Under the pieces are notes generated by a model, which searched no databases, was not told the DNA's origin, and was given only the letters and a program-made list of their open reading frames with translations. Positions 34,152 to 42,368 of a stretch of 64,000 nt of DNA are shown here, piece by piece. Positions within the stretch are counted from its first letter, which is position 1. Every line of letters starts with the position of its first letter. This DNA comes from Sulfuricurvum kujiense DSM 16994 (GTDB lineage Bacteria; Campylobacterota; Campylobacteria; Campylobacterales; Sulfurimonadaceae): assembly GCF_000183725.1 (NCBI RefSeq), contig NC_014762.1, positions 682,001-746,000 on the forward strand. Reading direction: 5' to 3'. Made by a program: the position numbers and the translations under genes.

Positions 34152-34953
34152 GGATAAGTCCTGTATGAATTGCTGCCATTTCGATCCATTTCGGTTTGAG
34201 CGTATTGTATTTGACAAGGGTAGGATGGTTCTCTTCATACCAGCAGTAGAGGCTAAAGAGGGCAAATAATAATTTATTGGTCTCTCTGTAGTTTCCTTTG
34301 GTCAGAGACGTGATTAAATTCATGTTTTTGTCGTTGAACATATTGGCAACGTCAAAACAGTTTGCTTTTAGCAGCTTTTTCTGTATGTATACTTTCAGCT
34401 CTTCGGAGGTTGCGTTTTGGAGTTCGATACTTTCCCAAATACGCGTTTGGAAATGTTCTTTGGCTATGACATCCTCTTTGTCGGTTTTGTGAAGGGTTAT
34501 GACAAATTTGATAGCCCGCGCATCGGAAATAAGACGGATCTTTTCCATCAATGAGGCACTGTAAAGCTGTGCTTCATCCAGGAGGACGATGGGAACATCC
34601 GAGTACGATACCGCTTCGGCAATTTCTAAAAAGCGGGTTAAGGTCATCACTTCGCGCGGTGAGTGTCCGAAAATTCTTTGTGCCAAGACCCGGAGAAAAT
34701 CGTCTTCATCGACAATCGGAATGTCAAACATCAACACTTTTTGATGTTTGGAGAGATCGTGGTGAAGTTTGTGCAGGAGCATACTTTTACCGGTCCCGGG
34801 TTTGCCGAACAAAAGGATCATTTTTAGCGGTTTCTGCACCGAATTCTTAAGCGATTGGTACATATGAGAAACACTATCGATTTGGACGTAGTCTTTAGGG
34901 TTGACCACGTCTAAAAACAGATCCCTCGGTTTTGAGAAAAGCGAATTCTCCAT
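34144..34953 (-). CDS. mshM: ExeA/MshM-type ATPase (CtsP-like)
   Basis: 269 residues: an AAA ATPase with Walker A LFGKPGTGKSML near residue 45 and Walker B VPIVLLDEAQLY, with a sensor-like FVITLHKTD. ExeA and MshM proteins help secretin assembly in type II secretion or MSHA pili; C. jejuni CtsP, also an NTP-binding protein of the competence cluster, sits at the same place next to the secretin gene. Unlike ExeA it has no C-terminal peptidoglycan-binding domain. It starts four bases after the secretin stop. Confidence 0.82.
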   Translation of the reverse strand: MENSLFSKPRDLFLDVVNPKDYVQIDSVSHMYQSLKNSVQKPLKMILLFGKPGTGKSMLLHKLHHDLSKHQKVLMFDIPIVDEDDFLRVLAQRIFGHSPREVMTLTRFLEIAEAVSYSDVPIVLLDEAQLYSASLMEKIRLISDARAIKFVITLHKTDKEDVIAKEHFQTRIWESIELQNATSEELKVYIQKKLLKANCFDVANMFNDKNMNLITSLTKGNYRETNKLLFALFSLYCWYEENHPTLVKYNTLKPKWIEMAAIHTGLIRA

Positions 34954-34956
34954 CCG

Positions 34957-36558
34957 TTACTTGCTTTCAGGCTTTGTATCTTCTTCGATTTGTTTTCCGA
35001 TATGTGTATAGCCTAAATCTCCCAAACTGAGAGAATTCTGCTCTTTTTTAATGATATGCGGTTCGATAATAATGACAATTTCTTCTGTTTTTTTATTTAG
35101 CCCTTCTTTTTTAAAAAGGTAGCCCAAAACGGGGATATCCCCCAACAGAGGAACTTTATTGGTATCATTTACGTTTTTGGTATTGATAAGCCCACCCAGA
35201 ATAACCCGGCTTCCGTCTTGTACGCTGATAACGGATGACATTTGTCGGCGGCTTAAATCGGGCGGCATCGAACGCTGTTCATTGCTTGAATTGATGACAC
35301 TGGCTGTTTCGGAAATAGAAGGGTTAATTCTAAGGGTAATGCTTCCGTCTTTAGAAATTTCAGGGGTGATATCCAGAAGAACACCGGAAAAAACGGAGCT
35401 GACGATTTCATTCTCGGACGTGGTTGTGGATGCGGCGGTCGTCGAAGTTGAGCTTTTGGTTTTATAAAAAAGTTCCGTTCCGGCCGTAATAAGAGCCGGT
35501 TGATTGTTGAGCGTTAAGATTTTAGGGTTCGATATGGAGTAAACATCTCCCTGAGTTTTGAGAAATTTAATAACTTCATTTAAGCTGCCTTTTGCACCTA
35601 ATCTGAAAACACTTGCACCTGTCCGACCTACAGAATCCGTTCCGTATTCGTCGAATGAAGTGCCTGTATTTAAATTTGTTGAAGTAAATTTACCGACATC
35701 TTTTGAATTTACATAATCAAAGGTTAAATCAATATTTTGTAAAGCGTAGAGTTGTGACCAATCAATACCGGTTGATGAAGCGTCCGAAAAAATAACACTG
35801 TACATTTTAACATCGATCAGTACTTGCGTCTGCATTTTCTTTTGCAGATCATCAAGATAAGTATCCAGCCGTTTCATTTGAGAATTAGTGGCGGTTACGG
35901 TAATCAAACCGGCATTTTTATTGATCATCGGAATCGTGGCTTTATAGGTATCTTCCGGTCGGTTAAGGACACTTTCTAGCTCTTTGTCCAATGTTTCCCA
36001 GAACTGAACTTCATCGCTGGAGGTAATTTTTATTCCTGATTCGGAAGAAGCTTTTCCACCGGAACCGCTTGCACTACCGGAACCGCTTGCACTACCGGAA
36101 CCGCTTGCGCTACCGGAACCGGACGACGTGGATGTGGTCGTATTTGAACTGAGTGTGATATTGGCGCTTCCCGTCCCGATTCGTTGAGAAATAATGTAGT
36201 CGATGTTGTATGTTTTAGTCGTAAGATAAGATATTTTAAGAACGTTGTTTTGCAACGTATATTGGAGATTGTTTTCTTTGATAATCAGATCAAGAACTTC
36301 ATTAATCGTTAAATTTTTTAAAAATGTTTTATTCATTTGTTTTGAAAGTATTTTTTCTGCTTCAGAATCAGCGACGATAACACTCATTCCGCATTCATCG
36401 CTGAGTTGGTCGATAAAATCGCCGACACTTGTCCCTTTTGCGGAAGAAATATTGAAAAGCTCATAGGTACAATCTGCCTGCAGGGCAGGTGATAGAAGGG
36501 CAGCCGTGGCAACGGATAATATAAACGTTCGTGCATGGTGTTTAATAGCAGATGTCAT
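34957..36558 (-). CDS. mshL: Secretin of the MSHA/Cts system (MshL/CtsD-like)
   Basis: 533 residues with a signal peptide (cut near LQA-D). An N-terminal STN/N0 domain (SVGDFIDQLSDECGMSVIVADS, INEVLDLIIKENNLQY), an N1-like domain, and a C-terminal secretin core (GLINTKNVNDTNKVPLLGDIPVLGYLF, IIIEPHII) are visible. Between residues about 140 and 165 it has a Gly/Ser/Ala repeat coded by 18-base tandem repeats. Secretins form the outer membrane pore. The MshL and CtsD families both fit; gene order supports this. It overlaps no neighbour but lies within 10 bases on both sides. Confidence 0.92.
   Translation of the reverse strand: MTSAIKHHARTFILSVATAALLSPALQADCTYELFNISSAKGTSVGDFIDQLSDECGMSVIVADSEAEKILSKQMNKTFLKNLTINEVLDLIIKENNLQYTLQNNVLKISYLTTKTYNIDYIISQRIGTGSANITLSSNTTTSTSSGSGSASGSGSASGSGSASGSGGKASSESGIKITSSDEVQFWETLDKELESVLNRPEDTYKATIPMINKNAGLITVTATNSQMKRLDTYLDDLQKKMQTQVLIDVKMYSVIFSDASSTGIDWSQLYALQNIDLTFDYVNSKDVGKFTSTNLNTGTSFDEYGTDSVGRTGASVFRLGAKGSLNEVIKFLKTQGDVYSISNPKILTLNNQPALITAGTELFYKTKSSTSTTAASTTTSENEIVSSVFSGVLLDITPEISKDGSITLRINPSISETASVINSSNEQRSMPPDLSRRQMSSVISVQDGSRVILGGLINTKNVNDTNKVPLLGDIPVLGYLFKKEGLNKKTEEIVIIIEPHIIKKEQNSLSLGDLGYTHIGKQIEEDTKPESK
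36058..36122 (-). repeat. 18-base in-frame tandem repeat inside the secretin gene
   Basis: The unit ACCGGAACCGCTTGCACT (plus strand) occurs at 36058-36075 and 36076-36093, with one change at 36094-36111 (GCGCT for GCACT), then a partial copy. It encodes repeating Ser-Ala-Ser-Gly-Ser-Gly. Copy number changes would keep the frame and alter linker length. Confidence 0.9.
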
Positions 36559-36567
36559 GATACTTTC

Positions 36568-37077
36568 CTATTGTGTGATGATTTTAATATTGTTATTTTG
36601 TTTTGTTAAAAACAAGACGAGCTTCTTATCTTTTTTCCCCGTTAATAAAACAGAATTTGTTTTGATTTCGGCGAGGGTAAAATTGCGTACACTATCCCCG
36701 CTCTTATACCATTTTCCGTTTATCAGGACAGATTTATTCATTATAGCCAGGAGTCGTAACGGTTCTTCAACGACTGGAGGTTGGAGTATACTTCCTAGCT
36801 TTGGAGGTGCAAGTAGTTTTGAACCGGGCAGTATGATAGGCGTAGTTTTTTTCATTTTCATCGGATCACGCAGCGAATTTATAAATCCTTCCGCTATACC
36901 GATGCGGGCAGGTAAAATAGCAAGTACCTGCTCATTGACCCATGCTACTTCCTTATCATCATTCGGCTGAGGAACAACACTCACGGGCGGTGACTCTACT
37001 ATTACGGAAGCATGGAGGGAGAATATGCTTAAAAACCCTATAAACAAATATTTTTTCATTGTTTTACGATCCCCCAT
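36568..37077 (-). CDS. MshK/PilP-like periplasmic protein (CtsR-like position)
   Basis: 169 residues. A signal peptide (FIGFLSIFSLHASVI) leads to a low-complexity linker and a C-terminal beta domain with LLAIMNKSVLINGKWYKSGDSV and LAEIKTNSVLLTGKKDKKLV, the pattern of MshK/PilP/GspC homology-region proteins which contact the secretin. It lies 10 bases upstream of the secretin gene, as mshK and C. jejuni ctsR do. It overlaps the mshJ-like gene by 22 bases. Confidence 0.7.
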   Translation of the reverse strand: MGDRKTMKKYLFIGFLSIFSLHASVIVESPPVSVVPQPNDDKEVAWVNEQVLAILPARIGIAEGFINSLRDPMKMKKTTPIILPGSKLLAPPKLGSILQPPVVEEPLRLLAIMNKSVLINGKWYKSGDSVRNFTLAEIKTNSVLLTGKKDKKLVLFLTKQNNNIKIITQ

Positions 37078-37691
37078 ACTGAGATGTTAAGATCAGTTTT
37101 TAGCTTTTCATCGGCATTTATTTGAAAAGTATGCAAATCAACGACCAGATAGCTTTGCTCCAGTGCGTTAATAAACTTCAAGGTATTTTTATAAGGTCCC
37201 TCAGATGAAATGGAAATATCCAATACATGTCCGAATGAGCTGTTATCGGTTTGAAGCATATTGCCGAATTTGGTTAATTTAACTTTATAATTACGTGCAT
37301 ATCGGGAAACGGAGTCGAGGTAAGCCCCCCAAACTTTTTCGTCATAATACAACGAAGAAATTTGCTCCAACTTCTCTTTAATATAGGCGTTATATTGGAC
37401 ATAAAGCCCGTGCTGGCGTTCGATTTCGACCGTTTCTTGTTCGATTTGAGTGATTTTTTCGGGCGGATTGGCGGATAGGTACTGTTTATCTGCATTGAGA
37501 TTGTTTTCTACGGCAAGTGCTTTTTCATGCGATACTTTGAAGCTTGCTTCAGAACTTTCCCACAGCAGCAAATAAGAAAAAGCAACTAAAGAAGCAAAAA
37601 TCATAATAAACAGCATCATTTTATCGCGGTCGCTTTTAGTGGCTAACGATTGGTCTAGAGCATAAAGGGTGTTTTCAACTTGAAATTTCAT
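37056..37691 (-). CDS. MshJ/PilO-like inner membrane protein
   Basis: 211 residues. A short cytoplasmic N-terminus, one membrane helix (MMLFIMIFASLVAFSYLLLW), a long coiled coil (about 45-110) and a C-terminal ferredoxin-like domain (LDISISSEGPYKNTLKFINALEQSYLVVDLHTFQI) are the PilO/MshJ layout. Such proteins form the inner membrane alignment complex of type IV pili. It overlaps the mshI-like stop by four bases. Confidence 0.75.
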   Translation of the reverse strand: MKFQVENTLYALDQSLATKSDRDKMMLFIMIFASLVAFSYLLLWESSEASFKVSHEKALAVENNLNADKQYLSANPPEKITQIEQETVEIERQHGLYVQYNAYIKEKLEQISSLYYDEKVWGAYLDSVSRYARNYKVKLTKFGNMLQTDNSSFGHVLDISISSEGPYKNTLKFINALEQSYLVVDLHTFQINADEKLKTDLNISVWGIVKQ

Positions 37692-39226
37692 TTGATGACC
37701 GCCTTAAGTTCACTAAGGTAAGACTTTTGCTCTTCATTATAGGAGATAAGTTCCAGATGAAAATTGTATTGGTTCTGTTTGGTATCGGTCAAATGCTTGA
37801 GCAAAGCTGTAATGTCCTGGGTATTGGAGGATGTTAATCCAAAAGTGAATGTTTTACTTGCATTAATATCTTCCGAAAATGCGATGGTTTGAAGCTGCAC
37901 CCGATATTGATTGAAACTTCGGGTAAAGTCGGCCATTATTTTGGCCTTCATCGGATAATTTACTTTTTTGTCATGTATTTTGACTAAAGTGTCTTGCTTT
38001 TGTTTATAGGCTGTTTTTTGCTCATCCAATAATACTTGTGCCGCACTTTTATTGGCTAATTTAAGATTTATGAGAGATTCACGATTCGTTTTTTCACTGT
38101 GTACCTGCTCATATTCTTTGCTCAAAAGTGCATGGCGGAATTCTTCTATATACGATAATCCCCAGTATACACCGGGATAGAGAATAGCAGCTACCAAAGA
38201 ACTGGCAGCAACGAGAATGAGTTTGCCGCTGTCTCGCTGAACAAAAGGGGGAGGACGATGAAATATGGTAAAGTTGCACTCATACCGTTCATTGGTTTCG
38301 AGCCGCCCGTATAAGTGCATAAGTTGATGTATTTGATCTACTTTTTCACCGTTGGTATTAAAGCCGTAATTAAAATCAAAAGGGGTCGCTTTAATGCCCA
38401 AATATGTTTGCGCATATTCATCCAACCCTACAACTTTCCCCGCCCCGGTACCGATATAAATTTCATCAAATTTTTTGATTTCATAGGCTCTTTTGGCATA
38501 CGTAATGACATCGCTGATATGGAGGAAAATTTCACCGAAGAGTTTAATGAGATTTTTTTGATACTCGGGATTTGACGTATTTAGTCCCTCTTCCGAGAGC
38601 ATTCTTTCAAATGAGGAGAGATCGATCTGTTCACCTAAAAGTTCACAGAAACGTTCATGTGTCTGTTTTAGTGAAAACTTAAGTGATTTGGCATAAACAA
38701 ACTCTTGTTCGTTATAGATACACAAAAATGCGTCATTTTCTTGAAAATAGATAAAGCAGTGTACATCTGAAGAATTGATATACTCTTTTACATAAAGAGA
38801 TTTGAGTAAAAGCGGAATAGGGACAAGTTGGTCGATGTACTTTATCGTGTCAACGACTTTTGTAAACTCTTGCTCGAGCGTCAACGGATCAACAACAAAG
38901 ACATGAAAGAATCGGTCGCCTTCCGTACTTCTGTGTGTTGCTTCAACATACTTAATGTGGTACTCAACAGCCATATCCAGCGCAAGTTCTTCGTATACTT
39001 TATTTTCTAATACGTCATAGATGTCTGTTTCGGGAATATTTTTACTGATGCCGATGAGGGTAGAGATAAATCCTTTGGTATTTAAAAAAGAGAGTGCATA
39101 TTGCTCTTTAGAAAACGAAGGAGAAGGGGCGCAGCTTATTGTATTAAGGGCACTGATGTAATAATCGCCTTTATACGGATTTGCCGATATGATGGTTGAA
39201 TAAGTCTGTTGTTTGCTTTTACTCAT
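37688..39226 (-). CDS. MshI-like PilM/PilN fusion protein
   Basis: 512 residues. The N-terminal two thirds are cytoplasmic and resemble a PilM-like actin fold (SFSKEQYALSF, FDEIYIGTGAGKVVGLDEYAQ). A single membrane helix (LILVAASSLVAAILYPGVYWGL, about 350) precedes a PilN-like periplasmic coiled coil and small domain (YRVQLQTIAFSED, LLKHLTDTKQNQYNFHLELI). MshI of the MSHA system has this arrangement. It is the first gene of the cluster and starts 8 bases after the csd4-like stop. Confidence 0.7.
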   Translation of the reverse strand: MSKSKQQTYSTIISANPYKGDYYISALNTISCAPSPSFSKEQYALSFLNTKGFISTLIGISKNIPETDIYDVLENKVYEELALDMAVEYHIKYVEATHRSTEGDRFFHVFVVDPLTLEQEFTKVVDTIKYIDQLVPIPLLLKSLYVKEYINSSDVHCFIYFQENDAFLCIYNEQEFVYAKSLKFSLKQTHERFCELLGEQIDLSSFERMLSEEGLNTSNPEYQKNLIKLFGEIFLHISDVITYAKRAYEIKKFDEIYIGTGAGKVVGLDEYAQTYLGIKATPFDFNYGFNTNGEKVDQIHQLMHLYGRLETNERYECNFTIFHRPPPFVQRDSGKLILVAASSLVAAILYPGVYWGLSYIEEFRHALLSKEYEQVHSEKTNRESLINLKLANKSAAQVLLDEQKTAYKQKQDTLVKIHDKKVNYPMKAKIMADFTRSFNQYRVQLQTIAFSEDINASKTFTFGLTSSNTQDITALLKHLTDTKQNQYNFHLELISYNEEQKSYLSELKAVIK

Positions 39227-39234
39227 CCTCTATC

Positions 39235-40527
39235 CTAATTAAAATGTACAAGAACCATCCCGCAAAAGCGGTTTTTCTGGTAAAACTCTATACGATAACT
39301 CTTGTTGGTATTATCAATAGCGTATTTTGAATCTAAATCTTTCAATCCTACCGTCACGTTACTTTCATCCTTTATCCCTTTTTGGGTAAAGCCGATAATA
39401 TTAACCCGTGTATTAGAATCTTTGTTAATGACCTTAAAATCGGCAGTTGCAAAAAAATCTGTAGCAAACGGCATGTAGTTCGTTTTTCCATCGACTACGA
39501 TAGAAATCGGCTCTGAACAAATTTCTTTTGTGTGATAACTCGGTATCAGAGTACTTATTTTCTGATTGCCGATAAAAAGATCGTATTGCTCTTTGCTTTT
39601 TTGAATGCTCCCTAATGGATGGCTAAACTTAAACTCATTCCCGTCTGATTGTAGCGGAATAAAACTTAAACTGTTTTTTAAATTTTGCAAATCTAAATAT
39701 ATATTATTATTTATTGTTAAGTGTTCATTGTTTTGAAGTAAATGTTGAATTGAAACTATGTTTAAATCAAAAGAGCGCTCATACTCTATACCCATAAGTC
39801 TCATATAACATTCAATAGCACGAAGCTGGTAAAAAACTTTATGGTGCAAGGTCGGCAAGTTTTTACTGGTTTCGATGGCAAAGGCGGGCTTGTTGTGTGA
39901 AACGGCAAAATAGGTCAACGACTGTCTCATCGCTTCATCGTCAAAACGGGTATTGGTATTGCGCACGTCAAACAGATGATGGTCTTCAATCAAACCGTGA
40001 TTTAGCTCCTTGCTGACTTTGGATGCTATGTCGTTTAAATTACCGAAAGGGTGATCTTCTTCAAGAGAAACCTGATCGATCACACAGGTCTGTCCCCATG
40101 CGTTAGGATTGAAAATAGTATTGAGATGTTCTTTCCGGTAAAAACCGTGTCCGTCGTGAAGATTTAAAATGAGACCGACCTGTTTTTCCGTCATAATTTT
40201 TTGGATATCCTGTACGGTTTCAAAATCGGCATCTTTCGGATCGATATCCGAAAACTTTCGATTCATGTCACCGTTGATACCGCGGCTGTTTTGCTGGATA
40301 CTGGGACGATTGAGATCAGGGACAACCCATAGATTTCCCTGTTTTATTTGATAATATTGCGATAGTATTGCAGCCGCAAAATAGCTGCCCGGTTCATTAC
40401 CGTGAATCCCTCCGATGACCAGCAATGTCGGAGAATTGAGCGTATCAGTTTCTTTTTTTATGAGTGAAAAAGGGGCAGAATATAGGGAAGCTGCCATTAA
40501 AAACAAAAAAATGAAAGAAAAACGCAT
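39235..40527 (-). CDS. csd4: M14-type peptidoglycan carboxypeptidase (Csd4/Pgp1-like)
   Basis: 430 residues with a signal peptide (cut near LYSA-P). The zinc site is H42-G-N-E45 with His124 in LNLHDGHGF. The M14 core also has ND-like DLNRP and DMNRKF. Csd4 of H. pylori and Pgp1 of C. jejuni cleave the D,L bond of tripeptide stems to leave dipeptides, and are needed for helical shape. In H. pylori Csd4, as I recall, the first ligand is Gln46 and the third His128, the same 3- and 82-residue spacing as here, but this protein has the canonical His. The C-terminal beta domains match the family's length (about 430-440). Confidence 0.85.
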   Translation of the reverse strand: MRFSFIFLFLMAASLYSAPFSLIKKETDTLNSPTLLVIGGIHGNEPGSYFAAAILSQYYQIKQGNLWVVPDLNRPSIQQNSRGINGDMNRKFSDIDPKDADFETVQDIQKIMTEKQVGLILNLHDGHGFYRKEHLNTIFNPNAWGQTCVIDQVSLEEDHPFGNLNDIASKVSKELNHGLIEDHHLFDVRNTNTRFDDEAMRQSLTYFAVSHNKPAFAIETSKNLPTLHHKVFYQLRAIECYMRLMGIEYERSFDLNIVSIQHLLQNNEHLTINNNIYLDLQNLKNSLSFIPLQSDGNEFKFSHPLGSIQKSKEQYDLFIGNQKISTLIPSYHTKEICSEPISIVVDGKTNYMPFATDFFATADFKVINKDSNTRVNIIGFTQKGIKDESNVTVGLKDLDSKYAIDNTNKSYRIEFYQKNRFCGMVLVHFN

Positions 40528-40530
40528 GGA

Positions 40531-41484
40531 TTATTCTTCCGTTAGAATCGAGATCGTTTGATTGGCATTCAATCGGACTAAAAGCGATTTTTCTCCTTCA
40601 GATTTATGACTGTCACTGATGTAGAGCTGATTAAACGTCACCCAAAAAAGATTACGCTTATCACCGGGATAAGGGATAATATTTAAATGATCCATGGCGA
40701 TGGTTTTGGTCTCTTCTTTGTTGAAAATTCGCTCTTTATAGGCTTTGAATTGGGAAAACCCCATGCCGTCAGAGCGCTTGAAAGAGGGGTCATAGGTTGA
40801 TAAGTAGGTTTCAATGTCGTTATACGTCCATGCATATTTCCATTGATACAATCCGGCCAAAATAGCTGAATAAGCGGTCGGCTGAATCCCTTGTTTTAAG
40901 GACGAATCGATTATTAATAATGTATTGGAAGGATTGATCGTTTGATCAAGCTGAATTAAATCGTTATTATTGATGGCGATACACCCCTTGGTAAAAGGGT
41001 CACGTGTGCCGCTTAAAGGGACACCGTGAACCCATATGCCTGTTCCGTTTTTACCGCGGACACGATCATACAAGTTGGGATAAGAGGTGACAAATGCCAT
41101 CGGCCCGTAAAATGGATCTACCCGTTTTTTTTTCTCGACGAGGGTATAAATACCGATAGGAGTTTTAAGATCTCCGGCAACGCTTTTATCTCCGGCATTT
41201 TTTCCGGTGAAAGCACTGTAGCGCTTTTTGAGATAAAACCGTTTTTGAGCATCGGGTGTATAAAGTTCCAATACCCCTTTTTCTTTGCTGCACGCCAATA
41301 GCGAAAATGCCCGTTCAAAATAACCGAAACGGAGATCTTTGTTAAAAAGAGACCCTGCCCAATAGGTAGGAGTGTTCATTTGCCGATCCAGCAATTTTTT
41401 TCCGCCGCTTTTGTACAGCATAAGAACATCTGATCCTAAAAGGGTTGTCAATGACAGTAAAGAAATAAGGAAAATTTTTACCAT
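40531..41484 (-). CDS. csd6: L,D-carboxypeptidase/transpeptidase-type peptidoglycan enzyme (Csd6/Pgp2-like)
   Basis: 317 residues with a signal peptide (MVKIFLISLLSLTTLLGS). The YkuD-type catalytic segment GIWVHGVPLSG ... FTKGCIAI supplies His at about 152 and Cys at about 168. The C-terminal 110 residues look like an NTF2-type domain (YNDIETYLSTYDPSFKRSDG, WVTFNQLYISDSHKSEGEKS), as in H. pylori Csd6 and C. jejuni Pgp2. Those enzymes trim tetrapeptides to tripeptides and supply Csd4/Pgp1. Immediate neighbourhood with csd4 strengthens the call. Its start overlaps the era stop by seven bases. Confidence 0.87.
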   Translation of the reverse strand: MVKIFLISLLSLTTLLGSDVLMLYKSGGKKLLDRQMNTPTYWAGSLFNKDLRFGYFERAFSLLACSKEKGVLELYTPDAQKRFYLKKRYSAFTGKNAGDKSVAGDLKTPIGIYTLVEKKKRVDPFYGPMAFVTSYPNLYDRVRGKNGTGIWVHGVPLSGTRDPFTKGCIAINNNDLIQLDQTINPSNTLLIIDSSLKQGIQPTAYSAILAGLYQWKYAWTYNDIETYLSTYDPSFKRSDGMGFSQFKAYKERIFNKEETKTIAMDHLNIIPYPGDKRNLFWVTFNQLYISDSHKSEGEKSLLVRLNANQTISILTEE

Positions 41485-42356
41485 TCGTATCCCAAATCAC
41501 TCAGAAATTTTTTGTCGGTAGTCCACCCTTTTTTGACCGAGACAAATAACTCTAGGTAGACCGGTTTGGAAGCTAAGCGTTCGATTTTTTCACGGGCGTT
41601 TTGTCCGATCCGTTTGATCGCCGCTCCCCCTTTACCGATAATTATCCCCTTTTGAGAATCTTTTTCGACTATTATCGTAGCACGTATATGCTCAACGGGC
41701 GCATCTTCATCGATTTTATCGATAATGACATCCGATTCATAAGGAATTTCATCGCTGATATTATCAAAAATTGCTTCTCGTATAAACTCTTTATAGATAT
41801 CGCGCACCATTTCGGTTGTAATGTTTTCGGGGTCATAAAGATAGGGGGACTCATCGAGATGTTTGACGATAGTATCGAGCAAATCTTTTTTTCCGACGTT
41901 TTTATTGACAGACATCGGAATGAGTGCCAGAAAGTGGTCACTGAAACGGTTATATTCACCGATTTTTTTGAGTAAATCAGCTTGAGAAATTTGATCAATT
42001 TTACTTAAAACGATAATATGTTTGCGTTTATCGGCGTTGATTTCCAAAAATTTCTCATAATGGATTGTTTTGTCCGATGCGGGAGCGAGATAAACGACAA
42101 GGTCACAATCTCCGATCGCTTTTAGCGCCTCTTCGAGCATATATTGATTCAGTAATTTTTCGGCCTGGTGTAATCCGGGGGTATCGACAAAGATGATTTG
42201 ATCATCATTATGCATGACGATCGCATTGGAACGCTTTCGGGTCGCATTGGCTTTCTGGCTGACAAGGGCGATTTTTTCACCCAGTATCCAGTTCATAAGG
42301 GTACTTTTCCCTGCATTTGGCCGTCCGACGAGAGCGACAAATCCTGCTTTATTCAT
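41478..42356 (-). CDS. era: GTPase Era
   Basis: 292 residues. G1 GRPNAGKST, G3 DTPGLHQ, G4 SKID and the C-terminal KH domain with IGKGGAAIKRIGQNAREKIE are present. Era binds the 3' end of 16S rRNA and supports 30S maturation. It follows hslU at 12 bases. This order rplI-hslV-hslU-era is familiar from Campylobacter. Confidence 0.96.
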   Translation of the reverse strand: MNKAGFVALVGRPNAGKSTLMNWILGEKIALVSQKANATRKRSNAIVMHNDDQIIFVDTPGLHQAEKLLNQYMLEEALKAIGDCDLVVYLAPASDKTIHYEKFLEINADKRKHIIVLSKIDQISQADLLKKIGEYNRFSDHFLALIPMSVNKNVGKKDLLDTIVKHLDESPYLYDPENITTEMVRDIYKEFIREAIFDNISDEIPYESDVIIDKIDEDAPVEHIRATIIVEKDSQKGIIIGKGGAAIKRIGQNAREKIERLASKPVYLELFVSVKKGWTTDKKFLSDLGYEW

Positions 42357-42368
42357 AATTAATTGCCT

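Noticed and set aside
36058-36122. CRISPR-like array
   Set aside because: The repeats are contiguous, with no spacers, in frame inside a secretin gene, and code for a Ser/Gly linker.
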